Source of the DNA: Pseudomonadota bacterium
Lineage (GTDB): Bacteria; Pseudomonadota; Gammaproteobacteria; Burkholderiales; Rhodocyclaceae
DNA length: 64,000 nucleotides
Assembly (NCBI GenBank): GCA_018241725.1
Contig: JAFEDI010000093.1
Coordinates: 186,001-250,000, forward strand
Direction of reading: 5' to 3'
Shown: piece after piece, positions 8,040-17,139 of the stretch
Position numbering within the stretch: the first letter of the stretch is position 1
How the letters are laid out: every line of letters starts with the position of its first letter
Made by a program: the position numbers and the translations under genes
The notes under the pieces: model-generated
What the model was told of the DNA's origin: nothing
The model's input: only the letters and a program-made list of their open reading frames with translations
Database searches by the model: none

Positions 8040-9383
8040 CTACCCGAGGGCGGCCAGCAGCTTGCCGTGGATGCCGCCGAAGCCTCCGTTGCTCATGACC
8101 AGGATGCGGTCACCGTCGCGGGCTTCGGCGACGATGGCCGCCACCAGCGCGTCCAGATCATCTTCGACAAGCGTCTTGCCGGCAATCGGTGCCAGCGCCT
8201 CACGGGCGTCCCAGCCCAGGTTGGCGGCGTAGCAGAAGACCTTGTCGGCCTGGGCCAGGCTGGCCGGCAGCTGGTCCTTCATCACGCCAAGCTTCATGGT
8301 GTTGGAGCGCGGCTCCAGCACAGCCAGGATACGCGCGTCGCCAACCTGACGGCGCAGGCCTTCGACGGTCAGCGTGATGGCGGTCGGATGGTGGGCGAAA
8401 TCGTCGTACACCGCCACCCCGCGCACAGTACCGCGCAATTCGAGGCGACGCTTGACGCCCTCGAAGCGGCTCAGCGCATCCAGCGCCACTTCCGGCGTAA
8501 CCCCCACGTGCCGCGCCGCAGCGATCGCCGCCAGCGCATTGGCCCGGTTGTGGCGGCCCGACAGCGGCAAGCGGCGGCGGCCGATCTCCTTGCCCAGATG
8601 GCGGATCACCACCTCGTCCTCGCTGGCCCCCTCCACCACCGACCAGCCGGCCGCGTCGTTGAACCATTCGAGCTCGGACCAGCAGCCGCGTTGCATGACC
8701 CGCGGCAGCGACTCCTCGGCGGCGTTGGCGACGATGCGGCCAAGCCGCGGCACCGTGCGCACCAGATGATGGAACTGGGTCTCGATGGCCGCCAGATCGG
8801 CGAAGATGTCCGCGTGGTCGAACTCCAGGTTGTTCAGGATCAAAGTACGCGGGCGGTAATGGACGAACTTGGAGCGCTTGTCGCAGAAGGCCGTGTCGTA
8901 TTCATCCGCTTCGATGACGAAAAACGGCGACTCGGTCAGCCGCGCCGACAGGCCGAAGTTCTTCGGCACGCCACCGACCAAGAAGCCCGGATTGAGGCCT
9001 GCGTCCTCTAGGATCCAAGCCAGCAGCGAAGTGGTCGTGGTCTTGCCGTGGGTGCCGGCGACGCCCAACACCCAGCGCCCTTGCAGCACGTTCTCGGCCA
9101 ACCACTGGGGGCCGGACACATAGGGCAGACCCTTGTCGAGGATTTCTTCCAGCAGGGGGTTGCCACGGGAAATCGCGTTACCGACGACGAACACGTCCGG
9201 CTCCAGGTCCAGCTGTTCGACCCCATAGCCTTCGACGAGCCGAATGCCCTGCTCTTCCAGTTGGGTGCTCATCGGCGGGTAGACGTTGGCGTCGCAGCCC
9301 GTCACGGTATGGCCGGCAGCCCGCGCGAGGAGGGCCACGCCGCCCATGAAGGTTCCGCAGATGCCGAGAATGTGTATGTGCAT
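8040..9383 (-). CDS. mpl: UDP-N-acetylmuramate:L-Ala-gamma-D-Glu-meso-DAP ligase
   Basis: Mpl re-attaches recycled murein tripeptide to UDP-MurNAc in the cytoplasm. The 447-residue product begins MHIHILGICGTFMGG (nucleotide-binding N-domain). It has the ATP motif GTHGKTTTTSLLAWILED, the central-domain NLEFDHADIF and the ligand-binding RRLELRGTVRGVAVYDDFAHH typical of Mpl. ATG 9383 is chosen because the family starts at this MHIHI segment. It is divergent from the unknown gene at 9470 and ends before an intrinsic terminator inside ctaA. Confidence 0.95.
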   Translation of the reverse strand: MHIHILGICGTFMGGVALLARAAGHTVTGCDANVYPPMSTQLEEQGIRLVEGYGVEQLDLEPDVFVVGNAISRGNPLLEEILDKGLPYVSGPQWLAENVLQGRWVLGVAGTHGKTTTTSLLAWILEDAGLNPGFLVGGVPKNFGLSARLTESPFFVIEADEYDTAFCDKRSKFVHYRPRTLILNNLEFDHADIFADLAAIETQFHHLVRTVPRLGRIVANAAEESLPRVMQRGCWSELEWFNDAAGWSVVEGASEDEVVIRHLGKEIGRRRLPLSGRHNRANALAAIAAARHVGVTPEVALDALSRFEGVKRRLELRGTVRGVAVYDDFAHHPTAITLTVEGLRRQVGDARILAVLEPRSNTMKLGVMKDQLPASLAQADKVFCYAANLGWDAREALAPIAGKTLVEDDLDALVAAIVAEARDGDRILVMSNGGFGGIHGKLLAALG

Positions 9384-9469
9384 TATTCGTCTAAGCGACA
9401 GAAACAGTGCCGCAACAGTCGTGTGTAGAATGGGATCTATTCTAATCGAACGGGGAGCTTCGACCTTCC

Positions 9470-10096
9470 ATGCCGCGCCCTGCCGTTCCACACCGCAGCA
9501 ACCTGCGCCGCGAGATCGCCGCCCTGGCGGCCCGCATGATCGCCGAAGACGGCATCAGCGATTACGGCTTCGCCAAACGCAAGGCCGCGCGCCAGCTCGG
9601 CGCCCTCGCCGCTGACGAACTGCCCAACAATGCGGAGATCGAAGCCGAAGTCCGCACTTATCTCGCCGTTTTCCAGGATGAAGAGCACCTGGAACGCCAG
9701 TACATAATGCGCCAGGCTGCCGTCGACGTAATGCGCGAACTGGAAGCCTTCCGCCCCTACCTCACCGGGCCGGTACTGGAAGGTACCGCCGGGCGCTACT
9801 CGGAAGTGGAAATCGACCTCTTTCCCGAAAGCGCCAAGGAAGTGGAAATCTTCTTCCTCAACAACAACGTCGCCTACGAGCACCGGGAGCCACGCCGCAA
9901 CCAGCCCGACGGTCCGGAGGCGATCCTGGTCTTCGACTGGGACGATATCCCGTTCAAGCTGCGCATCTATTCCCCCGACGTGGAACGCCAGAGCCGCCGC
10001 GGTAATCACGGTGCACGTCAGATGGAACGAGCACGCCTGTCCGTCGTCGAAGCTCTCGTCAATGAAACACCGGCCGAAGCCCATATCCATCCATGA
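9470..10096 (+). CDS. Conserved protein of unknown function upstream of a TlpA-type gene
   Basis: I do not recognise a characterised family with certainty. The 208-residue soluble protein has no signal peptide or membrane helix. Its N-terminal half is helical and charged (FAKRKAARQLG, then an E-rich stretch). The central part is strand-rich with acidic residues (YSEVEIDLFPE, VEIFFLNN, LVFDWDDIPFKLRIY), vaguely like a nucleotidyltransferase fold. ATG 9470 follows GGGGAG at 9452-9457. It overlaps the TlpA gene by four bases, so the two are translationally coupled. Confidence 0.6.
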   Translation: MPRPAVPHRSNLRREIAALAARMIAEDGISDYGFAKRKAARQLGALAADELPNNAEIEAEVRTYLAVFQDEEHLERQYIMRQAAVDVMRELEAFRPYLTGPVLEGTAGRYSEVEIDLFPESAKEVEIFFLNNNVAYEHREPRRNQPDGPEAILVFDWDDIPFKLRIYSPDVERQSRRGNHGARQMERARLSVVEALVNETPAEAHIHP

Positions 10097-10653
10097 GTCG
10101 CAGCACCACCCTCGCTCTCGTCATCACCGTCGCACTGGCCTCCGTCGCCGCCGGCTTGTACACTTCTTACTCGACGAGCGCCAACGCCGCGACGCCGACG
10201 GCCAGCCTGTCCCAAACCCAGCGTACTGCCCTCAGCAAGCTGCTGGCCCTCGACCTGCCAGACGCCAAAGGCACCCAGCAGCCCTTCTCGACCTGGAAGG
10301 GCAAAGTGCTTGTAGTCAATTTCTGGGCCACCTGGTGCCCACCGTGCCGCAAGGAAATTCCGGCATTTTCGGCGCTAAGCCGCAAATATGCAGGCAAAGG
10401 CGTTCAATTCGTCGGCATCAGCATCGACACCGCCAAGAACGTCACCGGCTTCCAGGCCAAACAGGTGGTGGACTATCCGCTGGTGATCGGCGATCCGTCC
10501 CTTGTCCAATTGACCGAGGAACTCGGCAACAGCGCCCAGGGTCTGCCTTTCACGCTGGTCATCGATCGCAGCGGCAGCATCAGCCTGATCAAACTAGGTG
10601 AATTGTCCGAACAGGAACTGGACCGAAAACTCGCCGAACTGAGCAAGTCCTGA
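10093..10653 (+). CDS. TlpA-family thiol:disulfide oxidoreductase
   Basis: A periplasmic thioredoxin-like protein, probably a reductant for cytochrome c maturation or copper chaperones. Its 186 residues begin with a membrane anchor or signal (about 5-22). The TlpA/ResA core is present: VNFWATWCPPCRKEIP with the active-site pair C82/C85, a KGVQFVGISID strand and the cis-proline region GLPFTLVIDRSG. It overlaps the upstream gene by an ATGA junction. The substrate cannot be told from sequence. Confidence 0.9.
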   Translation: MSRSTTLALVITVALASVAAGLYTSYSTSANAATPTASLSQTQRTALSKLLALDLPDAKGTQQPFSTWKGKVLVVNFWATWCPPCRKEIPAFSALSRKYAGKGVQFVGISIDTAKNVTGFQAKQVVDYPLVIGDPSLVQLTEELGNSAQGLPFTLVIDRSGSISLIKLGELSEQELDRKLAELSKS

Positions 10654-10713
10654 GGCATATGGCGGAGGCCGCGCGGTGGACAACTTGCGCGTAATTACGG
10701 CAAACTTGCACTC

Positions 10714-11211
10714 ATGACGCGCAAAACCAGCACCCAGGAAGCCACTGACGAGAACCTCCCGCAGCAGCGGATTCTCGTTTTGCATGGTCCCAATCTCAAT
10801 CTGCTCGGTCGCCGGGAACCCGGCATATACGGGCTGACGACCCTCGCCGACATCCACGCGGCGATGGAAAGCCGGGCCAAGGCCGACGGCGTGCTACTGG
10901 AGTCCTTCCAGAGCAACCACGAGGGCGAGCTGATTGACCGGGTGCAGGCCGCGGAAAGCGAAGCCGTCGATTTCATCATCATCAATCCGGCAGGGTACAC
11001 GCACACCAGCGTCGCACTGCGGGACGCCCTTGCCGGCGTCGCCATTCCGTACGTCGAAGTACACCTGTCGAACATCCACGCCCGCGAGCCGTTCCGCCAT
11101 CACTCCTACTTCTCCGACAAGGCTGTAGGCGTGATCTGCGGGCTGGGCGCCCAGGGCTATCAACTCGCCCTCGAATTCGCCCTCGCCCGTCTGCGCGCAG
11201 CTCGCGCCTAA
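10714..11211 (+). CDS. aroQ: Type II 3-dehydroquinate dehydratase
   Basis: This shikimate-pathway enzyme converts 3-dehydroquinate to 3-dehydroshikimate and works as a dodecamer. Conserved type II motifs are [18 protein letters not shown] (active-site Y39), [27 protein letters not shown] and [17 protein letters not shown] with the catalytic histidine. Its 165 residues exceed the usual ~146 by an N-terminal stretch of about 18 polar residues. The next gene, accB, follows after 59 bp, the common betaproteobacterial order. Confidence 0.95.
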   Translation: MTRKTSTQEATDENLPQQRILVLHGPNLNLLGRREPGIYGLTTLADIHAAMESRAKADGVLLESFQSNHEGELIDRVQAAESEAVDFIIINPAGYTHTSVALRDALAGVAIPYVEVHLSNIHAREPFRHHSYFSDKAVGVICGLGAQGYQLALEFALARLRAARA

Positions 11212-11226
11212 AACAAGACATCGGCA

Positions 11227-11246
11227 GGCCGGCCTTGGTGCCGGCC
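11227..11246 (+). other. GC-rich hairpin between aroQ and accB
   Basis: GGCCGGC at 11227-11233 pairs with GCCGGCC at 11240-11246 around a 6-base loop, 24 bp before the accB start. No U tract follows, so intrinsic termination is doubtful. It could reduce read-through or shape the accB leader. Confidence 0.35.
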
Positions 11247-11270
11247 GCTTCACATATCAAGGGGAATACT

Positions 11271-11729
11271 ATGGATCTTCGCAAGCTCAAGAAATTGATC
11301 GATCTGGTCCAGGAGTCCGGCATCTCCGAACTGGAAGTCACGGAAGGCGAGGAAAAAGTCCGCATCGCCAAGCACATCTCCGGTCCCGCTCCAATCAACT
11401 ACGTAGCCCAGGCCCCTGCCGCGCCGGTCGCCGTCAGTGCCCCTGCTGCTGTGCCGGCAGCCCCTGCTACCTCAGCCGAACCGGCCCTGCCGGACGGCAA
11501 CGTGGTCAAGTCGCCGATGGTCGGCACCTTCTACCGCGCTTCCGCACCGGGCGCCAAGCCCCTCGTCGAAGTCGGCCAGAGCGTTGCCGTCGGCGACGTG
11601 CTGTGCATCATCGAAGCCATGAAGCTGATGAACGAGATCGAGGCCGAAGTGGCCGGCACCGTCAAGGCCATCCTCGTCGAGAACGGCGAACCGCTGGAAT
11701 ACGGCGAACCCCTCTTCGTCATCGGCTAA
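11271..11729 (+). CDS. accB: Biotin carboxyl carrier protein of acetyl-CoA carboxylase
   Basis: BCCP carries the carboxyl group on biotin between biotin carboxylase and carboxyltransferase in the first step of fatty acid synthesis. The 152 residues comprise an N-terminal helical region ([13 protein letters not shown]), an Ala/Pro-rich linker (about 45-72) and a biotinyl domain with EAMKLMNE, where K118 is the biotinylated lysine. ATG 11271 follows AAGGGGA. It lies three bases before accC. Confidence 0.96.
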   Translation: MDLRKLKKLIDLVQESGISELEVTEGEEKVRIAKHISGPAPINYVAQAPAAPVAVSAPAAVPAAPATSAEPALPDGNVVKSPMVGTFYRASAPGAKPLVEVGQSVAVGDVLCIIEAMKLMNEIEAEVAGTVKAILVENGEPLEYGEPLFVIG

Positions 11730-11732
11730 ATC

Positions 11733-13100
11733 ATGGCGATGTTCGAAAAACTCCTGATCGCCAACCGGGGCGAGATTGCGCTGCGTGTGCTGCGTGCCTG
11801 CCGTGAGCTGGGCATCAAGACCGTAGCGGTCCATTCCGAACCGGACGCCGAGGCCAAGTACGTCAAACTGGCCGACGAATCCGTGTGCATCGGGCCCGCC
11901 TCGTCGGCCCTCAGCTACCTCAACATCCCCGCGCTGATTTCCGCCGCCGAAGTCACCGACGCGGAAGCGATCCACCCGGGCTACGGCTTCCTGTCCGAGA
12001 ACGCCGACTTCGCCGAGCGGGTCGAACAGTCCGGCTTCGTCTTCATCGGCCCGCGCGCCGAGACCATCCGCCTGATGGGCGACAAGGTTTCCGCCAAGGA
12101 CGCCATGAAGGCCGCCGGCGTACCCTGCGTGCCCGGCTCCGACGGCGCACTGCCGGAAGACCCGAAAGAGATCGTCAAGATCGCCCGTGCCATCGGCTAC
12201 CCAGTGATCATCAAGGCAGCCGGCGGTGGCGGTGGGCGCGGCATGCGCGTGGTGCACACCGAAGCCGCGCTGCTCAATGCCGTCACCACCACCCGTTCCG
12301 AGGCGGGCGCGTTCTTCGGCAACCCCACGGTATACATGGAGAAGTTCCTGGAGAACCCGCGCCACGTGGAGATCCAGGTGCTGGCCGACCAGCACGGCAA
12401 CGCGATCTACCTGGGCGAGCGGGACTGCTCCATGCAGCGCCGCCACCAGAAGGTCATCGAGGAAGCCCCGGCACCGGGCATTGAACGCCGCCACATCATC
12501 CGCATCGGTGAGCGCTGCGCCGAAGCCTGCCGCAAGATCGGCTACCGGGGCGCGGGCACCTTCGAATTCCTGTACGAGAACGGCGAGTTCTACTTCATCG
12601 AGATGAACACCCGCGTACAGGTCGAACATCCGGTCACCGAGCTGATTACCGGCGTGGACATCGTGCAGGAACAGATTCGCGTTGCCGCGGGCCAGAAGCT
12701 CAGCTACCGGCAGAAGGACATCGAATTCCGCGGCCACGCGGTCGAATGCCGCATCAACGCCGAAGATCCGTTCAAGTTCACGCCCTGTCCGGGCAAGATC
12801 AGCAACTGGCACGTCCCCGGCGGCCCTGGTATCCGCGTCGACTCCCACGTATACAACGGCTACACCGTGCCGCAGCACTACGATTCGATGATCGGCAAGC
12901 TGATCGCCTACGGCGACACCCGCGACCAGGCCATCCGTCGCATGCGCATCGCGCTGTCCGAGATGCTGGTCGAAGGCATCAAGACCAACATCCCGCTGCA
13001 CCAGGAACTGATGCTCGATGCCCGTTTCGTCGAAGGCGGCACCAGCATCCACTACCTGGAGCACAAGCTGGCGGGCCGCAACGACGTCAGCAAGAACTGA
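11733..13100 (+). CDS. accC: Biotin carboxylase subunit of acetyl-CoA carboxylase
   Basis: An ATP-grasp enzyme that carboxylates biotin on AccB. Its 455 residues show the N-terminal [20 protein letters not shown], the glycine-rich ATP loop [32 protein letters not shown] and the catalytic [16 protein letters not shown] 11733 is used, with ATG 11739 as a near alternative. Placement directly after accB and one base before prmA fits a single transcript. Confidence 0.97.
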   Translation: MAMFEKLLIANRGEIALRVLRACRELGIKTVAVHSEPDAEAKYVKLADESVCIGPASSALSYLNIPALISAAEVTDAEAIHPGYGFLSENADFAERVEQSGFVFIGPRAETIRLMGDKVSAKDAMKAAGVPCVPGSDGALPEDPKEIVKIARAIGYPVIIKAAGGGGGRGMRVVHTEAALLNAVTTTRSEAGAFFGNPTVYMEKFLENPRHVEIQVLADQHGNAIYLGERDCSMQRRHQKVIEEAPAPGIERRHIIRIGERCAEACRKIGYRGAGTFEFLYENGEFYFIEMNTRVQVEHPVTELITGVDIVQEQIRVAAGQKLSYRQKDIEFRGHAVECRINAEDPFKFTPCPGKISNWHVPGGPGIRVDSHVYNGYTVPQHYDSMIGKLIAYGDTRDQAIRRMRIALSEMLVEGIKTNIPLHQELMLDARFVEGGTSIHYLEHKLAGRNDVSKN

Positions 13101-13101
13101 T

Positions 13102-14004
13102 ATGTGGATCTCAGTCATCCTGCAGGCTGACGCGACGCGCGCCGAAGCCCTGTCCGAAGCTCTGATGGAGCATGGCGCCCTATCGGTCAGCATCGACGAC
13201 GCGGACGCCGGCACCGAAGCGGAAAAACCCCAGTTCGGCGAGCCGGGCATGCACCCGGCCAGCCTGTGGGACCACAGCCGCGTCGTCGCGCTGTTCGACA
13301 CCGACACCGATCTGGCTGCGGCGCTGGCCACCGCATCGGCGGCGGTCGGGCTCGACGCCGTACCGCCGTTCACCATCGAGGAAGTCGAAGAACAGAACTG
13401 GGTGCAGCTCACCCAGAGCCAGTTCGACCCGATCCGCATCACCGACCGGCTGTGGATCGTGCCGTCCTGGCATGAATCCCCGGATGCCGACGCAATCAAC
13501 CTGGTGCTCGATCCAGGCATGGCCTTCGGCACCGGTTCGCATCCGACCACCCGCCTGTGCCTCGAATGGCTGACCGGCGAGATCACGCCGGGTGTCAGTG
13601 TGCTCGACTACGGCTGCGGCTCCGGCATCCTGGCAATTGCCGCCGCCAAGCTGGGTGCAGGTGAGGTCACCGGCGTGGACATCGACGAAAAAGCCGTCGA
13701 AACTGCTGCCGACAATGCCGCCAACAATGGTGTCAGCCTGCGCTTGCAGGTCTCAGCCAAGCCCCTCGACGGCACCTTCCAGCGGGTTGTCGCCAACATC
13801 CTGACCAATCCGCTCAAGATGCTGGCTCCGCTGCTCGCTGCCCGTGTCGCGCCCGGCGGCAAGCTGGCCCTGTCCGGCGTGCTGGAAGCCCAGGCCGGTG
13901 ACGTCATCGAAGCCTACGCCCCCTTCATTACCCTGCGCGTGGGCGCCACTCTGGACGGCTGGGTCCGGCTCGAGGGCGAACGGCTGGCGTCGGCCAAGTC
14001 ATGA
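13102..14004 (+). CDS. prmA: Ribosomal protein L11 methyltransferase
   Basis: PrmA is a SAM-dependent enzyme that methylates amino groups of ribosomal protein L11. The 300-residue protein has the substrate-binding N-domain (MWISVILQADATRAEALSE), the motif DPGMAFGTGSHPTTRLCLEW, the SAM loop VLDYGCGSGILAIAAAKLG and the late NILTNPLKMLAPLL. The start ATG 13102 is one base after the accC stop. The stop overlaps the next gene by four bases. Confidence 0.96.
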   Translation: MWISVILQADATRAEALSEALMEHGALSVSIDDADAGTEAEKPQFGEPGMHPASLWDHSRVVALFDTDTDLAAALATASAAVGLDAVPPFTIEEVEEQNWVQLTQSQFDPIRITDRLWIVPSWHESPDADAINLVLDPGMAFGTGSHPTTRLCLEWLTGEITPGVSVLDYGCGSGILAIAAAKLGAGEVTGVDIDEKAVETAADNAANNGVSLRLQVSAKPLDGTFQRVVANILTNPLKMLAPLLAARVAPGGKLALSGVLEAQAGDVIEAYAPFITLRVGATLDGWVRLEGERLASAKS

Positions 14005-15470
14005 TCCTCGCGCGCTGCCCGGCGTGCTCAACCACCTTCCGGGTGCGACCCGAGCAATTGAACGCCCGTCACGGGCGGGTCCGTTGTGGTCAGTGCCAGC
14101 ACGCCTTCAATGCGCTGGAGAACCAGGTCGAGGAAGAGACCTTGGCCGACGAACTCCCGTCGGAGCCGGTACAGGTCCCGACGAAGAGCGCGCCCCCCTC
14201 CCTGTTCGTCCTGCAGGAAAAGCTGCCCGAGGCCACAGACATCCTGGCACCGTCTGTGTCCGCCCCCCCCTCGACCGGGACCAACCCTCAGACTGAGGAA
14301 CGCTTCCAGGAAGACGCGACGGCCCTGGTTGTCGACAGTGTCGCCAACCACGACGTGCAGGTGGCGGACGCACCCCGGCCCCCGCAGCCCGAAGCCGACG
14401 CCTACGGTGCTGCGCTGGAAACCCCGGAGCTCATCACCTTCGAGGACGAGGCGCTCCCGTCCTCCAACACCACACCGACCATCCCGGAAATCGCGGACGA
14501 CCGCATCGAGCCGGTCGGTGAAATCCGCCTCGAAGCCCTTGATGAACGGCCAGAGGAGGACATGCTGTCGGCGACGGAGGCAACCTCTAAGGATCAGCTG
14601 CCGCCCCATAGCCCCCTCGACGAAGACGAAGATGAGGATGAGGACGAAGCCGCAACGGATGTGGAGCCCCCCGTCGCGCCGTTCCCGTTCAAGCCCGACT
14701 GGCCGGACGCCTCCGAACTCGACCTGAAAAATCCCCCCGACCCATCCTTTGTCGAGGACGGCCCGCTCGACTTCGACTCACTCTTGCACAAGAAGGTCGT
14801 GGATGACACGCCAGGCACTCCCCAGCAGGCCTTGGATCAGGATCGCCCCTCTGCGCCGACGGTGGAACGACCTTCGACAGGGCTGCCGATTGAGCCCCGC
14901 ACCGCAGTTGCGGTGACGAGCGAGCCGCCAGAGCTCGAACAGGACGAGCACGTGCCTTTTGTGGAGGAAATGGAAGAGCCCACCGGCCCTTCGCCATTGC
15001 AACAAGCGGCCTGGGCGGCAGGTGCCACGCTACTGGTGCTTGCCTTGCTCGCCCAGGGCATCCTGGTATTCCGAAGTGAAATCGCCCAATCCTCGCCTCA
15101 GATGCGGCTCTTCATGGAGAGCGTGTGCGCTGGTATGGGCTGCGAACTGCCACTGCCCCGCGAGTCGGCCTCGATCACCATCGAAAGCTCCGACATCCAG
15201 CCGGATGCCAACCGCGAAGCCTTCTTCACGCTGCACGCCACGTTGCGCAACCGTGCCGAGTTCGCTCAGGCCTGGCCGCACCTGGAAATCACCCTGACCG
15301 ATGCCCGCGACAAGGCTCTGGTCCGCCGGGTCCTGGAACCCAAGCAATGGCTGCCCGCCGACATGCCGCCGGACGCCTTCCCAGCCCGCAAGGAGGTAGC
15401 AGCCCAGGTCCGCTTCGAAGCGCCCGGCGTTGCAGCAGCAGGTTATCGGGTCTACGCGTTCTACCCCTGA
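14001..15470 (+). CDS. Zinc-ribbon DUF3426 membrane protein
   Basis: The 489-residue protein begins with an MJ0042-type zinc ribbon with cysteines C6, C9, C29 and C32. A long acidic, proline-rich, low-complexity segment follows (about 45-325), including a run of alternating Asp-Glu near residue 207-215. A single membrane helix lies at about 335-355 and a C-terminal DUF3426 domain completes it. Such proteins regularly sit downstream of prmA in Betaproteobacteria; their function is unknown. It overlaps prmA by ATGA. Confidence 0.85.
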   Translation: MILARCPACSTTFRVRPEQLNARHGRVRCGQCQHAFNALENQVEEETLADELPSEPVQVPTKSAPPSLFVLQEKLPEATDILAPSVSAPPSTGTNPQTEERFQEDATALVVDSVANHDVQVADAPRPPQPEADAYGAALETPELITFEDEALPSSNTTPTIPEIADDRIEPVGEIRLEALDERPEEDMLSATEATSKDQLPPHSPLDEDEDEDEDEAATDVEPPVAPFPFKPDWPDASELDLKNPPDPSFVEDGPLDFDSLLHKKVVDDTPGTPQQALDQDRPSAPTVERPSTGLPIEPRTAVAVTSEPPELEQDEHVPFVEEMEEPTGPSPLQQAAWAAGATLLVLALLAQGILVFRSEIAQSSPQMRLFMESVCAGMGCELPLPRESASITIESSDIQPDANREAFFTLHATLRNRAEFAQAWPHLEITLTDARDKALVRRVLEPKQWLPADMPPDAFPARKEVAAQVRFEAPGVAAAGYRVYAFYP

Positions 15471-15535
15471 ACGCCCGGACCAGCCGGCATAACATCCGGC
15501 AACATTCACCGAAGCGGGCCCAGCCGGGCCACTCC

Positions 15536-15541
15536 TATAAT
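15536..15541 (+). promoter_or_regulatory. Candidate -10 box for the PfkB-slyB genes
   Basis: A perfect TATAAT sits 27 bases before the PfkB-type start codon, in the 97-bp gap after the DUF3426 gene. No convincing -35 hexamer lies 16-18 bases upstream, so the call is weak. Confidence 0.3.
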
Positions 15542-15567
15542 CGTTTCGCTTACACCTTGCCGACACC

Positions 15568-16503
15568 ATGTCCACGCTCATCTGCGGTTCCATCGCCTTC
15601 GATTCGATCATGGTCTTTCAGGACCATTTCAAGAATCACATTCTGCCCGAGCAGATCCATATCCTGAACGTCTCGTTCCTGGTGCCAGAAATGCGCCGGG
15701 AATTCGGCGGCTGTGCCGGCAACATCGCCTACAACCTCAAGCTGCTCGGCGGCGATCCGCTGATCATGGCCACCGTCGGCGACGACGTCGCCCCCTATCT
15801 GGAGCGCCTCGAGCGCCTTGGCCTGTCCCGCGCCCACGTCACCCACGTCCCCGGCACCTACACGGCCCAGGCCTTCATCACCACCGATCTGGACGACAAT
15901 CAGATCACCGCGTTCCATCCGGGCGCGATGGTCCATTCCCACCTCAACAAGGTGGAACACACGACCGGGGTCACCCTCGGTATCGTCGCCCCCGATGGCC
16001 GCGACGGCATGCTGGAGCATTCCCGCCAGTTCGCCGAGGCCGGCATTCCCTTCGTCTTCGATCCCGGCCAGGGACTGCCGATGTTCAACGGTGAAGAGTT
16101 GCTGGCCTGCCTGCAACTGGCCGACTACTGCACGGTCAACGATTACGAGGCGCGCCTGCTCAGCGAGCGCACCGGACGCAGCATCGAAGTCCTGGCCAAC
16201 GAGGTCAAGGCGCTGGTCGTGACCCGTGGCGGCGAAGGTTCCGAGATTTACACCAGCGGTCGCCGCCTCGATATCCCGTGTGCCCGTGCCGCAGCTCTCG
16301 AAGACCCTACTGGCTGTGGCGACGCCTACCGGGCGGGTCTGCTGTACGGCATCGAGAATGGCTTGGACTGGGAGCAGACCGGACGCCTGGCTTCGCTGAT
16401 GGGCGCTCTCAAGATCGCTAGCCGCGGCGGGCAGAACCACGCGCCCAGCCGCGACGAAATCGCCGATGCCTATCGCACGGCGTTCGGCTCAACCCTGTGG
16501 TGA
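15568..16503 (+). CDS. PfkB-family carbohydrate/nucleoside kinase
   Basis: A cytoplasmic ribokinase-fold sugar or nucleoside kinase. Its 311 residues start MSTLICGSIAFDSIMVF and carry the first PfkB signature region (FGGCAGNIAYNLKLLGGDP). The catalytic motif is DPTGCGDAYRAGLLYG, where the aspartate of GCGDAYRAG is the base. Substrate specificity is not evident; several such proteins are annotated as adenosine kinase-like. It lies in the conserved block after DUF3426 and 16 bp before slyB. Confidence 0.9.
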   Translation: MSTLICGSIAFDSIMVFQDHFKNHILPEQIHILNVSFLVPEMRREFGGCAGNIAYNLKLLGGDPLIMATVGDDVAPYLERLERLGLSRAHVTHVPGTYTAQAFITTDLDDNQITAFHPGAMVHSHLNKVEHTTGVTLGIVAPDGRDGMLEHSRQFAEAGIPFVFDPGQGLPMFNGEELLACLQLADYCTVNDYEARLLSERTGRSIEVLANEVKALVVTRGGEGSEIYTSGRRLDIPCARAAALEDPTGCGDAYRAGLLYGIENGLDWEQTGRLASLMGALKIASRGGQNHAPSRDEIADAYRTAFGSTLW

Positions 16504-16519
16504 AAAAGGACACAACACG

Positions 16520-16975
16520 ATGCGAATCCTCAGCCTGACCCTCGCCCTGCTCGCCGCCCTCAACGTGACCGGCTGTGCCTCCGGCCTCGGTGGCGGCGAC
16601 TACGAACGGACCGAAACCCGGCGCGTGATGAGCGTGCGCATGGGTGTCATTGAAAGCGTCCGCCCGGTGAAGCTCGAAGGCACCAAGTCTCCCGTCGGAA
16701 CGCTTGCTGGCGCCGCGATCGGCGGCGTGGCCGGCAGCACGGTCGGTGGCGGCAAGGGCTCGGCCATCGCTGCCGTCGTCGGCGCAGTGGCCGGCGGCCT
16801 GGCCGGCTCGGCGGCAGAGGAAGGCCTGACCCGCCAGCAGGGCATCGAGGTCACCCTCAAGATGGACAACGGCGAACTACTGGCCATCGTGCAGGAAGAT
16901 GGCGGGGAGAACTTCAAGCCCGGCGAACGCGTGCGCCTGCTGCAGGACGGCCGCAACACCCGCGTCAGCCGCTGA
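16520..16975 (+). CDS. SlyB-like outer membrane lipoprotein with glycine zipper
   Basis: A 151-residue lipoprotein. The signal peptide ends in the lipobox LNVTGC, with lipidated C19. A glycine-zipper segment follows (GTLAGAAIGGVAGSTVGGGKG and AVVGAVAGGLAGS, about 70-110), typical of the SlyB/Rick-17kDa family, which spans the outer membrane in pairs. ATG 16520 is chosen because it yields the clean signal peptide. In enterobacteria SlyB stabilises outer membrane proteins under stress; whether that holds here is inference. Confidence 0.88.
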   Translation: MRILSLTLALLAALNVTGCASGLGGGDYERTETRRVMSVRMGVIESVRPVKLEGTKSPVGTLAGAAIGGVAGSTVGGGKGSAIAAVVGAVAGGLAGSAAEEGLTRQQGIEVTLKMDNGELLAIVQEDGGENFKPGERVRLLQDGRNTRVSR

Positions 16976-16981
16976 ACTCAT

Positions 16982-17023
16982 CCCATTCCGTGAGGTTGAT
17001 TGAAGTCACCCCCACGGAATGGG
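16982..17023. repeat. 11-bp inverted repeat after slyB
   Basis: CCCATTCCGTG at 16982-16992 is exactly mirrored by CACGGAATGGG at 17013-17023, with a 20-base spacer. It lies just after the slyB stop and about 115 bp before the OlsB-like start. No T tract follows, so it may be an mRNA 3' stem or an operator. Confidence 0.6.
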
Positions 17024-17139
17024 TGTCAGGCAGGGAAGCACCCGGATTCAGGATCCGGTCACACGTCCGTAACGCCCTCTTCACGGCGCCGCAATGCAGC
17101 ATTTTCACAATGCGCGGAAACCCAATGAGGATTCCGTCA

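Noticed and set aside
11472-13586. A 704-codon minus-strand frame over accB, accC and prmA
   Set aside because: Antisense of three well conserved genes; no domain in its translation.
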